Source: Solea solea
Lineage: Eukaryota > Chordata > Actinopteri > Pleuronectiformes > Soleidae
Direction of reading: 5' to 3'
NCBI RefSeq assembly: GCF_958295425.1
Contig: NC_081146.1
Coordinates: 11,392,985 to 11,456,984, forward strand
DNA: 64,000 nucleotides
Of the stretch, positions 36,736 to 50,776 are shown piece by piece (positions within the stretch are counted from its first letter, which is position 1; each line of letters begins with the position of its first letter). The notes under the pieces are model-generated. The model did no database searches. It was given only the letters and a program-made list of their open reading frames with translations, and was not told the origin of the DNA. Position numbers and translations under genes: made by a program.

Positions 36736-36997
36736 TTAAGATACACCAGAGTTTTTAATTACTAGTGGAAACTCAAGACGGTGTTTTATTGTTTTCTAAT
36801 CATTAAATTATAAAATTGTCAAAAATGGGGTACAATTTATTGTAAATCTCGCAACTGCAAATACGCTTTTCAAAATAAGTGGATTTAGTTGATTGTGTGT
36901 TTATTAAAATCCCCATTAGCGTCTGTATAGCTTTCATTCTGGGGATCCAAATAAATGACAGTAATACTACAATTATGACAGACTTTTGTGCACTAGG

Positions 36998-37572
36998 CAG
37001 TCTTGTATAAAGTACCTTAAAGGGATACTTGAGTAAAAGCACAAGTATCTTACCAGAAAATAACTTTGGTAGAAGTTGTAGTTACTTTTTATAATATTAC
37101 TTAAGTAAAAGTCTTAAAGTATATGACATTTACTGTACTTAAGTATCAAAAGTCATTTTCTGATATAAAATGTACTCAAGTTTTAGAAGTAAAAGTATTA
37201 AAAAAGTGAGGAGTTAGGATTGAGCCATGGTAGCTCAGTGGTAGGGCAAGTTGCCTTTAAACTGTAAGGTTGTGGGTTTAATTCCTGGCTCTGCTAGTCT
37301 ATATACGTCCCTGAGCAAAGCACTTAACCCCATGTTGTAGAGTGTGAATGAATATGAAAGATGTGTGAATGGCAAACTGTAGTGTAAACCATTACCAACT
37401 CTTATTCTTCTGATTTTATTTGGTAGTAACGAGTGACAAAGATAGTTAGAGGAGATGTATTGGAGTAAAAGCAAAAGTTGCTAGAAATATAAATAAAGTA
37501 AAGTAAAGATACGTGAATTTTGTACTTAAGTACAGAAACAAATTATTTGTACTGTGATACATTACAACACTG
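36998..37572. mobile_element. hAT-like miniature element carrying a nested SINE
   Basis: Left end CAGTCTTGTA and inverted right end CAGTGTTGTA (9 of 10). Flanks GCACTAGG and GCACTTAA share the first five bases of an 8-base target duplication. The interior is rich in ACTTAAGTAAAAGT and matches the copy at 62772-63081. The SINE at 37222-37425 interrupts it. The equivalent spot near 41150 in the second trypsin unit lacks the element. Confidence 0.75.
37222..37425 (+). repeat. tRNA-derived SINE nested in the hAT-like element
   Basis: GTAGCTCAGTGG (A-box-like) and GGTTGTGGGTTTAATTCC (B-box-like), spaced as in a tRNA, then a body with CTGAGCAAAGCACTTAACCC and GTGTGAATGG. The reverse-orientation copy at 45911-46104 is the same family. 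Confidence 0.75.
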
Positions 37573-37579
37573 GCACTTA

Positions 37580-38130
37580 ACATATAATATTGTGCCTTAA
37601 GTGACTTGAAAGTTTTTTCTATGAAACCCTTATTTATAAAGAAACACGTTTTTTTTTATAACATACTCATTCTCCACAGAAAAGTGTTCCAGAGAGTGTA
37701 CAGTTCAATAATATTCCCTTCTTAATGCAGAGTAATCAATAACCAAGTGGGATAGTGTCGCCATGACAACAATGGATACATTTGTGCTCAGACATTTGAG
37801 TTAAAGGTTTACTGTTTGTGAAACACTAAATGTTATTAATGTTCTTAAGGGACCTTAAGGATTTGATGTGCAGGAATGTTTATGTGTACAAGATTATAGT
37901 CATGAATCACATATGCACAGGCTGTGATGTGACCATTTATTGTACTATATTTAGAATGAAGTCTTTTACATGGAAGCACTGAACATTGTTATTTAATTTA
38001 CAAACACTGTATACCACTGAAAGGGACTCACAATATACACAGTAACCTGCAGTTCTGTGATCTAGCTGAACATATAGCTCTCACAACCAGAGAATTATGA
38101 AAACCAATAGAAAAGGTCGGAAAATATGTT
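37580..38130. other. Spacer between trypsin units A and B
   Basis: AT-rich sequence. From about 37880 on it matches the 3' flank of trypsin C (from about 41650): TGAATCACATATGCACAGGC and following. No gene is seen. Confidence 0.55.
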
Positions 38131-38139
38131 TGATAGTAT

Positions 38140-38145
38140 TTTTAT
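38140..38145 (-). terminator. Poly(A) signal of trypsin B
   Basis: TTTATT, i.e. AATAAA on the - strand, 110 bases after the stop. The equivalent site for copy C is at 41909-41914. Confidence 0.6.
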
Positions 38146-38255
38146 TACACATTTTACATGGCAGCATGGGGACATGATTTAAACACTAGTCCACATATTA
38201 AAACCTGTTGGATGTTACATGGAGGTATTCTCTGCTCATTATGTGAACAATCTAT

Positions 38256-39443
<1,188 letters not shown>

Positions 39444-39540
39444 GGTGGTTTCTGTCTGAGCCTCGGTGTCAGCTCTGCTCCACTGCAGGTCCTTTTAAAC
39501 CCACCCTGACCATCTGATATCAGATTTGGTCAAGGACACT
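39444..39540 (-). promoter_or_regulatory. Trypsin B promoter
   Basis: The same TATA-like TTTAAAAGG (complement of 39491-39499) and CAGATG (complement of 39511-39516) as trypsin A, with GTGGG between them. Confidence 0.6.
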
Positions 39541-40052
39541 TGCCATTTTTTACTCTTATTATCTTGAGTACCGTGTGTGAACACACATCTGTGAGATGAG
39601 GGTTAACCTATGACCTGAAATATGTCCAACTGTCAACTCCACAACATGTGCATTGGCCTTCATGTGAAATGTACCGTTGCTCATTTACATTGTACACTGA
39701 TTGTGTAATTGTAATGAAAAATCACAGCATAAACTGGTGATAATAGAACATATTTCTCAAGTAGTTGGGTGAGAATAAACCACACTTTGCAGCGATGTCT
39801 GCGTTGTAATAACTGTGCACTGTCTTTTACTACGGAAAGGCCACGGGTCCCATGGTGGACATAATGAAGGCAAAATATGGCGATGGATCGACTAAAAACT
39901 AAAAAGTCAATCAACTAAATCAACTAGAAGGTTTGGTTTTGCGGAAGGAGGTTCTCATTCTCATTATGAAAGAGGTAGTTGGCAAAAAGATTACTGGAAG
40001 AAGAAAGAAACATGAAAAAGTTAAAGAAAATATCTTGAAAAGGAAATGGTTG

Positions 40053-40412
40053 TGGGCCACATGATGAGTGTAGTGGTTAGCACTCTTGCCTTTGTAGCAA
40101 GAAGACCCGGGTTCGAGACCCGGTCGGAACAAGGGCCTTTCTGCGTGGAGTTTGCATGTTCTCCCCGTGTGTGCCTGGGTTTTCTTCGGGTTCTCCGGTT
40201 TCTTCCCACAGTCCAAAAATATGCAATATGGGGATTAGGTCAATTGTACACTCTAGATTGACCATAGGTGTGAGAGCATATGGTTGTTTGTCTCTACGTG
40301 TGGTCCTGCAATGGGCGTGTACCCCGCCTATCACCCTATGTCAGCTGAAATTGGCACAGCACCCCCGTGACCCTCATGTGGAGGATAAAGTGGTAGAAGA
40401 TGGATGGAAATG
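40053..40412 (+). repeat. SINE-like repeat with tRNA-like head, well preserved
   Basis: The head has GTAGTGGTTAGCACTCTTGC (A-box side) and GGGTTCGAGACCCGG (B-box side). The body has GGCCTTTCTGCGTGGAGTTT, and the tail ends GGTAGAAGATGGATGG. It lies in sequence present in trypsin unit B but absent from unit A. Confidence 0.8.
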
Positions 40413-40479
40413 ATTGCAGAAACATTTGTCAAAGACACACACTACTGTCTGACACTAAAACACAAGTGAACTGTTTTCA

Positions 40480-41060
40480 AACCCCCATACTCACACTGTT
40501 CCCCTCTCTATCCACAGATCACTGCACTGAACCTGGATCCTGAGATGCCAACCACAAGACCCTGAAGACCCTCACACCACTCAGAGAGACTGAGACGAGA
40601 CTTCAAAGCCCCAACACCGACTCCACCAACAACTACCGTGTGTCATCTGATGATGACAACAGTGAACATGGCACAGAACACACCCTGCCCAAGGTCGAAT
40701 ATCCAACTAAGATCAACTTTAACAGAAGGACAAAGATGAAAAGATGCGAAAGAGCTTCACGTGGCAGCCATAACCATGTATCAGACTGTGACCAGTGCTG
40801 AACAAAGACACAGCAGAGGACAAAGGCTTGGCAGAGTGGCAGAAGATGCTCATCACGTGACATGACAGGCCTTAAACCAGGAGACTGCCCTGGTGACATG
40901 TCTCTACAAGCTGATCGACACGAGGTGGGGGCAGGACGAGAGGGAGGCGACTGTGTGAATGTGCTGGATTGTGACAAACAGGAGAGGAGGTAATACACAC
41001 ACACACACACACACACACACACGACACATGTCACATACACACTGCTGCAATGAAGACACA
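40480..41060. repeat. Duplicated non-coding block, copy 2
   Basis: Second copy of the 36020-36735 block. It lacks about 190 internal bases and has a longer CA run (40995-41022). Homology continues beyond it to about 41215 through AAATAAATGACATAGTAATA. Confidence 0.7.
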
Positions 41061-41515
41061 CTTGCTAATGAAGGAAACTATTCAGAACCAGACACTCATC
41101 TTGTATCCTCATATCCAAATAAATGACATAGTAATAATAATACAATTATGACAGACTCTGTGTGCACTAGGACATACTAGACATAACATATATGCCTTAA
41201 GTGACATTATAACGTGTGACAATATCCCCCTTAAATCTTCTCATGCCATGTCAGGTAAGACAAATAAGTTAGTGCAAAAAGGAGTAAGAACAATGGGGAC
41301 AGATTTGTGGATTAAGATGTAGCATCTATTATAACATAAGTGTGTTTAATGATTCTTTGTCATGTTTGAGATATTCAGCCACTTCATCCTTAATAAACAC
41401 TTCAAACTAAATGAACCATTAGTAAAAAATAAAAATCTGGATTATTTCACATTTGTCTCAGAAAATCTTATAGAATTTCAGCCAAATATAAACACCTGTA
41501 TAAAACCTTTTGAGT

Positions 41516-41645
41516 GGTCTTCATTGGGTTTTATATTTACATTAAGAGTGGGTCTTCATTGGGTTTTATATTTACATTAAGAGTGGGTCTTCATTGGGTT
41601 TTATATTAACATTAAGAGTGGGTCTTCACTGGCTTTTATATTATA
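41516..41645. repeat. 35-base tandem repeat, about 3.6 copies
   Basis: The unit begins GTGGGTCTTCATTGGGTTTT and continues ATATTTACATTAAGA. Three nearly perfect copies and a partial fourth lie between trypsin units B and C. Confidence 0.85.
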
Positions 41646-42023
41646 ATCTATAGTTTAGATTATAATCATGAATCACATATGCACAGGCTGTGATGTGACT
41701 ATGTATTGTACTATATTTACAATGAATCCTTTTACATGGAAGCACTTAACATTGTTATTTAATTTACAAAAAACTGTATACCACTGAAAGGGACTCACAA
41801 TATACACAGTAACCTGCAGTTATGTGATCTAGCTGAACATATAGCTCTCACAACCAGAGAATTATGAAAAAACAATAGAAAAGGTCAGAAAATATGTTTG
41901 ATAGTATTTTTATTACACATTTTACATGGCACCATGGGGACATGATTTAAACACTAGTCCACATATTAAAACCTGTTGGATGTTACATGGAGGTATTCTC
42001 TGCTCATTATGTGAACAATCTAT

Positions 42024-43207
<1,184 letters not shown>

Positions 43208-43290
43208 GGTGGTTTCTGTCTGAGTGTCAGCTCTACTCCACTGCAGGTCCTTTTAAACCCACCCTGACCATCTGATATCAGATTTGGTCA
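43208..43290 (-). promoter_or_regulatory. Trypsin C promoter
   Basis: TATA-like TTTAAAAGG (complement of 43249-43257) and CAGATG (complement of 43269-43274), as in A and B. Similarity to A and B stops soon after, near 43300, so unit C is shorter upstream. Confidence 0.6.
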
Positions 43291-43299
43291 AGGACAAAA

Positions 43300-44095
43300 C
43301 TTACCATACCATTTTTACCTTACACATCAACCACCCTGTGTAAAAACCCAGCTGTGCGATGAGGGTCAGCATAATGAGAGTTTGCTTTATTCCCACCAGC
43401 AGTAGTGTCCTGTCACTTTATGAATTGAATTTAAAACTGAATTGCTTTTTTCACAGTATTGCAAGATTTCAAAGGAAACCATGTTCAGTTTGTTAGTACC
43501 CTTCAAATGTTAATGAATTGTACTACACTGGTTACTTTCATGTTAAGGAAATTCACACATGGATTCCACACAACCCTTTTATTCAAAAGGAAGGTATTTA
43601 CATGGTCTGTGCTTCATTTATGGTCCTCATGCGTTCACCTAAACATCAGTTGAGGGACTTTTATTTGACTGTCTCTCTTCTGAAGCAATGAATTCTACCT
43701 TATGAATATAATATGTTCAAACTACTAATTTAACATAAATGTATATACTGTTCTCAAATATGCCTTACGGGTTGTTATTTATAGATTTTAGTGTAGTTAT
43801 AGAGGCTGTAATAACTTGTGAAATCCTAGGGACTTGCACATTATTTATCACAATCCTCTTTGTCACACTCATTAACTAAAGGCAGACCCAAGCATGTATA
43901 CACATCTGCTTGCTGTAGATATCCAAAATATCATGAAACAAATATAGGATTTTTCATTTTCGCTTAGCAACTGACTTCAAGTACAACCACAAAATCTTTC
44001 TAAAAAGAATAGATAAATGTGCAGAGAAAATATTTCAGTGTTTTCGATGAGATACCTAATTGCAAGTATATATATTGTAACTTACCATGTAGCAG
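43300..44095. other. Intergenic, nothing recognised
   Basis: AT-rich sequence between trypsin C and the transposase remnant. No coding frame or element ends are supported. Confidence 0.4.
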
Positions 44096-44099
44096 GTTA

Positions 44100-45545
44100 A
44101 CTGGTGGGTGCGTGTATCAGACTGGGTATAAAAGGAGCGTCCACCATCGGCAAGTATGTATTATGTTGGCAAATTAGATTTGTGAGAGAATTGTCACTCA
44201 CTTCAAAGATGTTTTATCAGCACAATATTGCAAAGAATTTAGGTCTCTCACCATCTACAGTAAATAATAGTGGGAAAAGATTTAGGGAGACAGGGGAAAT
44301 CTTGGTGTATAAAGGTCAAGGGCAGAAACCACTGCTTAATGTGCATGAACATCAAGCCCCCTGGTGGTATTGATTACGAGATCATCATGCTACCATGATG
44401 GGCATAACCACATGGGCTCAGGAGTACCGTGGAAAATCATTGTCACTTAACAGAGTCAGCTGCAGCATCAAGAAATGAAACGTAAAACTGTATTATGGAA
44501 AAAGGAAGCTATCAAATGAGGTTCAGGAACACCACAGGATTCTTTAGGCCTGGACTTATCTGAGTTGCACTGAAAGACATTGGAAACATGTTCAGACGAG
44601 TCAGCTTGGTTTTGGGAAAAACAGATGTCGGATTCTAGATGCTAAAGATGGCAAAGACCATCCAGACTGAATAATCAGCATGTTTAATGGTATGGCAGAG
44701 CATCAGTGCCCACAGTATGGGTGATATTCATAGATGTGAAGGTACCACTGATTTACAATTTTCGAGAGACCTATGCTCCCATCAAGACAACATCTTTTTC
44801 AAGAATTCCGTGTCTATTTCAGCAGAACAATGTCAGGTCTCCTTCTTCTGGAGTTACAACAATACAGTGATGTAGTACTCGAGTCCGGTCTCGAGTCCGA
44901 TTTCTGCTTTCTCGGACTCGTCTCGGACTCGTTCCTTCAAAGACTCGGTCTTGACTCGGACTCGGACCACAGTGGGAGGAGAAGGACTCGTAATTTCAGA
45001 CCGAGTCCTCGAGACCAACACATTTTTTTATGTTCATGTTATGTCCTAACTATGATTAAAAAAGTCAGGGTGGGCTTAACATGTTGATGACAGAGCAGCA
45101 CTGTTGAAGCAGTTTATAAAAATAGGCAGAAGATGATGCATGTGGTAGGGATTTTTTTAATGATATTAAAAGCATAGTCCATATTAAGACGTTAAGACTG
45201 CTCCTCTAAAAGTTTTCCCAATCTAGCTTAGTCTGTAGGCCTAACTGTTGATTATTAACTGGGGTGATACTAAATCATGAATATGCTATATGAAAACTGA
45301 CATGTTTTTATGGTCTTGGTCTCGACTCTGTCTCGATTCCTAAAGGACTCGGTCTCGACTCGGACTTGCTTCCTCAAAGACTCGGTCTAGACTCGGACTC
45401 GACCCTTCAAAGACTCGGTCTTGACTCGGACTCGGCATAGGCGGTCTCGTCCCCATCACTGCAACAATATGACTTTGCGGACATAGTGCGTGCATATTCT
45501 ATCTGCAGTCAACACCTGTCTCCTATTGAAAATGTATGAGCATCA
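44100..45545 (+). pseudogene. Dead Tc1-like transposase, interrupted by a hAT element
   Basis: The N-terminal piece (44104-44373) encodes a helix-turn-helix of Tc1 transposase type, including NLGLSPSTVNN and FRETGEI. Later pieces in other frames give MVWQSISAHSMGDIH (near 44687) and SRQHLF (near 44780), then after 45470 a segment ending LSPIENV-like (near 45520), the order expected of the catalytic core. Stops and frameshifts separate them, so it cannot make a full transposase. The hAT element at 44865-45461 splits it. The outer terminal repeats were not located with confidence. Confidence 0.8.
44865..45461. mobile_element. Non-autonomous hAT element with exact 8-base target duplication
   Basis: 597 bases starting CAGTGATG and ending CATCACTG, flanked on both sides by CAACAATA (44857-44864 and 45462-45469), as hAT transposition leaves. 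The interior near both ends is built of GACTCGGTCTTGACTCGGAC-like repeats, and the middle is AT-rich and non-coding. Removing it and one CAACAATA rejoins the transposase remnant. Confidence 0.9.
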
Positions 45546-45910
45546 TGAAGAGAAGAATCTGAAAATGCTGACTACTGACTGCCGAATGGCTGAAGTCTCG
45601 TTTACTACAAAAATGGACCTTCCACCTACAAAGCTGCAACGACATGTATCTACAATTTCTAAGTGATTAAAAAGTGAAATTAAAAGAAACAGTGATATGA
45701 TGTCACCCATAAGAATCTGAACACTTTCCTGTTGAAGCCTTGCCAATGGCAATTTCGTCAACGCCATGTTGAGGTTTTGCAACTGGAAGTTCAAAGATGT
45801 CGCCTTTCTGTTTGCAGGGGATGGATGGCACTGTCTGTCACTGTTCTATATTAATATCGTGTGTTCCTAGTCTTCATTGCCAGTCAAAGCTGCGTTACAC
45901 TACAGTTTGG

Positions 45911-46104
45911 CAATTCACCCATTCACACCCACTTATTCACTCACACGTTCATACAGTCCATCTGTCATACCCATTAACAGGCTCAGCAGCAACTTGGGGT
46001 TCAGTGTCTTGCCCAGGAACACATCACCATGGAGACTAGCAAAGCCAGGAATCAAACCCTGAACTCTCCGATTGAAAGATGACCTGCTCTACCACTAAGC
46101 GATT
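45911..46104 (-). repeat. tRNA-derived SINE, reverse orientation
   Basis: On the - strand it reads an A-box-like GTGGTAGAGCAGGTCATC, a B-box-like region, and CTGGGCAAGACACTGAACCC, ending in GTGTGAATGGG. Same family as 37222-37425. Confidence 0.75.
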
Positions 46105-47200
46105 ACGTGATTAAATGATTAAAAGTCCAGTTAATCACATTGGTGATTGACCTGACCAGTCAACCTCCAGTCACACTGCTGTCATCTCATGTGCACTATA
46201 GTTTCATCTATTTTTCTTTTAAATGGCAACATAATTTACAAAACTGATACTGTGTTCTATTGCAGAAGACCTGTAACTATAGTGAATGAGACCATTAACT
46301 CCTCAGAAAAATGTTGACTGACATAAATCAAGTGAGAAGCAGAAACTCATTTTCCTATTGACTTCCATTCACAAGGGAGTTATTTTTGCAACCGGTGGCG
46401 TTGCCCCGTGTGGATACTCGGTATATTCTTATTTCCTGGTTGAGTTGACCTATGCTGACTTTAGTGTGCTGTCTATGGATTACATGGTGCAAGTGACACA
46501 ATTCTGATCTTTACCTCCCATATGGCACAAATCAGATCTGACCCATGCAGGAAAAATGAATAAATTCAGATTTCAAGTCACATTCATATGTGGAAATTTT
46601 TCAGATACGAACCAGATATGTGTGCATTAGCGTCTACAATCTACTGTGTCAATTCAACTTGTGTGTCCTTAAAAACAAGATGCTGGTGAATGATGTAAGT
46701 ACGATGATGTAAGTACGAGTAAGTATGATGTAAATGATGATGTAAGTACATGTGTACACTGTCTTCAATCACAAGACTATTCTTTCACCACTGCAATGAA
46801 AGACGAGGCCTTGAGCCAGTGCACTCAGGCTATGGTTTCATGCCATTTACGCTTTTCAAGTAATGATTTCTAGATTTCATAATTAAACCACTTTCACCTT
46901 TGTTTCGGCCTATTAACTAGTTTAAATGCAGATTTCAGATATCGATCAATTTTGAAACACAATGTAAGCAGGTCCTCCAAAAAAAATCATCATATTGAAT
47001 TTGTGTATCAAGACCTGCAGCTTAAATGAAGCCTTAGTGGTAAACTTCACTCTGTCCCAAATGGAGTGTGTTGCAGGCACTAGTTTCTAAATTTGTTTAT
47101 ATTTAACACGTAGATCTAGAATTTAATTTTGCCTATATTCTTACATATTCTTTTCGTCTCTTAAAGTGGGTTATTATTTCTCCTAATAATCTTTTTCAAG
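46105..47200. other. Intergenic, short GATGTAAGTA repetition only
   Basis: A small irregular tandem repetition of GATGTAAGTACGA lies at about 46693-46750. Otherwise nothing is recognised. Confidence 0.45.
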
Positions 47201-47211
47201 GAGAAGTAGGT

Positions 47212-47217
47212 TTTATT
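47212..47217 (-). terminator. Poly(A) signal of trypsin D
   Basis: TTTATT (AATAAA on the - strand), 83 bases after the trypsin D stop. Confidence 0.6.
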
Positions 47218-47299
47218 CAGCTGCACACAACAAGAAATGACAGAGAGTCAGGTTGATGATAATACATTTTACTGAAACAGATTGTTTTAGTCAGAGACT

Positions 47300-48421
<1,122 letters not shown>

Positions 48422-48555
48422 GATGAATGTTCTGTACCTGTTGAACCTACAAACTAAAGGAGGGGATTCGGAGTTTATATACCAGTTGACTATCTGACTC
48501 GACTTCTTTATCAAATATTTCCATGCAAGGTGCACAGTTTCCCACACTGCAAAGA
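48422..48555 (-). promoter_or_regulatory. Trypsin D promoter, distinct from A-C
   Basis: On the - strand, a canonical TATATAAAC (complement of 48473-48481). About 50 bases further up is GTGGGAAACTGTGCACCTT (complement of 48528-48546), which resembles the GTGGGAA/CACCT parts of pancreatic PTF1-type elements. Sequence similarity to the A-C promoters is absent. Confidence 0.6.
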
Positions 48556-48559
48556 GAAG

Positions 48560-49670
48560 AACATACAGAATGAATTTCCATGACATTTTTCTTTTTTTAA
48601 AAGATATACAACCATGAGCACTGAGTCTTATAATACCACAATGCAAACTTACAACATATTGCTTCGAAAAAAAAGTATAGTAGGGTAATCTTGAGCATAT
48701 GATTTCCTAGAATAAGTTCTCAAAGTTGCTTTGTAAAATGGAAAATATTTTAAGATTCCGTTTTAAAGATTGTATTGGTCCAGTGTGTAACATTTGGAGG
48801 AGTTTATTGGCAAACCTGAATATACTTAGTGTACTACTTTTTCTTCAGCCTATCATCCTTCTACAGTACTCTAAATGGACAAACCAACCAGTGTGTGTTA
48901 CGAACAAGAAGCCCACTTCTTAGAGAAGAATCTGCAGTCTCACTATTGGATGTGGTTATTTCTCACACACTAGGCCTGTAAAATAACATTATTTTTTGTA
49001 AAAAAAAGATTATATTTTATTTTTCATAATTTTTTATTTAAAAATAATATTTTATTATTATTGTTATTATTATTATTACAACAGCTATTGCTTTATTTCT
49101 CTTTATTGTTGTCTTATTTGTTTGCTCACCAGATTATGCAGGTAAAATAACTGTGTGTGTGTTCCTTTTCAGGTCTGCAATCAGACATGTGAGCATGTTA
49201 TCCCCTACTTTGTTTAATTTTTTTTCATGAATGACCTCTCAAAACAGTTACATTTGTGCAGAGCTGGATGTATAGTTGGAAGTACAGTGGTGAACCATCA
49301 TCTCCAGCTGGTTTACAGCAGCTCCTTAATGTGTATTCTATGTGTGTTGAACAACATGACGTTTAATTGTTATTAAGTGTTATTATGATTTGCCAAACTC
49401 AGGAAGATAAGTGTAGGACATTTCCTGAATTGTCGGGCAATGTCCTGAGCATCTGCAATGTAGTGAAATATCGTGGACATTTTTAGAACAGATCGACCAT
49501 CTATTTGTCAGTGTAGCATGTTATACATTCAAGGAAATGTGCCGTCACTGAAATTTGGTCTCTGCACTGATCGAGTGAAGCTCTCTTTGTTGTACCCCAC
49601 TTTCCACTGCACATCTATGGTCTAATTATAAAAACAGAGACTGCAAGTGTCATATAATGATATATGACAT
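48560..49670. other. Intergenic, nothing recognised
   Basis: AT-rich sequence with a TTATTATTATT run near 49050-49080. No supported gene or element. Confidence 0.4.
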
Positions 49671-49675
49671 ACAAA

Positions 49676-49699
49676 TCTATCTATCTATATATATATCTA

Positions 49700-49732
<33 letters not shown>

Positions 49733-49790
49733 TATATATATGTTTATAATATGTATATTATATATACACACACACATACACACATATATA
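49676..49790. repeat. AT-rich compound microsatellite
   Basis: CTAT and AT runs followed by CACACA and TATATA runs. Confidence 0.85.
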
Positions 49791-49869
49791 ATGTATTGAT
49801 GTATTTATAATGTCATTATTTGTTTAATATCTGAGGCCCTTTCTTTGAACTGGCAGTTTTGTCACAGGC

Positions 49870-50393
49870 TGTTGACCAGAGTCCATTTGCTCACCATGTC
49901 CGTTCGTTGATTGGCTCTGAGCGCAGCCACTGGGTGACGTCATTCGAGAGCGACTGTGCTCGGTTTGTGTATCGGCTGTACGAGTTAACAGCCTCACTCG
50001 CTGTGTTTTGGTTTTATTTCGCCTCCCACGTGCCGGTAACATGAGGTAAGAAACGCAGAACAGTGTTCGCATCCTCCTCGTTTCCGCCCGGTTGTCACCG
50101 GTTGTTCTCATTACGCTGCTGCTTTACCTGTAGATGTGATTAGCCGTTAGCTAACACCTAGCTCCACTGCAAGATCAGCACCTAATGTATGCGGAATGCG
50201 CAACCATTGCGGATGTGGTGCAGACAAAATTGCGCATCGATGCGACAGAATACTAAAGTCAGCCTCACTGAAAGATGTCGGCGTGGGTATGTGACACATG
50301 TAAGCGGTGTTGTGTTTTGTTGTTGTATTTCAGCTCTGGAGGCGATCCTCTGCCTGGATGATGCTCCTAACTGTAAATCAGCTGGATGTGGTG
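49870..50393 (+). promoter_or_regulatory. Probable promoter and 5' non-coding exons of the SANT-like gene
   Basis: CpG-containing sequence (GGGTGACGTCATTCG has a full CRE-like TGACGTCA near 49933) leads to a donor ATGAG|GTAAGA after 50045. An acceptor GTATTTCAG precedes 50334. A donor-like GTGAGA follows at about 50391, and another acceptor-like CTGTAAATCAG lies just before the ATG at 50777. Whether 50334-51032 is one exon or two is undecided. Confidence 0.55.
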
Positions 50394-50776
50394 AGATGTA
50401 GCTCTCAGTCTGCTCCAGGTGTTTTTACACACTGCACAGATGTGTCCCGTAGTGTTACGACACATGAAAGTGACAGAAATGGATAGAGGCAGGTGCAGGT
50501 AGCCACAAAAGTCTGAGGACTTAGCTGATGTATCAGTTTGTGACCTGCAGTAATGACTTGGGTCATTTGAAATTTCCACAAACCTCATATACAGATATTT
50601 GAGCTCTATAGAGCTTAAGAAACATTAGCTCATTGTTACCTGATGCAGTACACTTTAGAATTGTAATGTCTGGAGCAGTAGGTTCAGTCAAACCTTGAGC
50701 TCATGTTGATGGGGTAGCGGCTGTCACCATCAGAATTGGCCCTCCAGTCAGTTCTGCTGTAAATCAGGTCTGACCC

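Noticed and set aside
37222..37300. tRNA gene
   Set aside because: The A/B boxes belong to a tRNA-derived SINE with a conserved non-tRNA body, and it is nested in a hAT-like element.
40070..40130. tRNA gene with A- and B-box-like segments
   Set aside because: It is the head of a dispersed SINE-like repeat that recurs in the window; no complete cloverleaf with acceptor stem was evident.
40633..41061. 142-residue frame on - and its counterpart at 36355-36732
   Set aside because: They align in part, but through frame changes and a CA repeat, with no domain; treated as non-coding.
44104..44373. Intact small DNA-binding protein
   Set aside because: It is only the helix-turn-helix part of a broken Tc1-type transposase, followed by stops and frameshifts.
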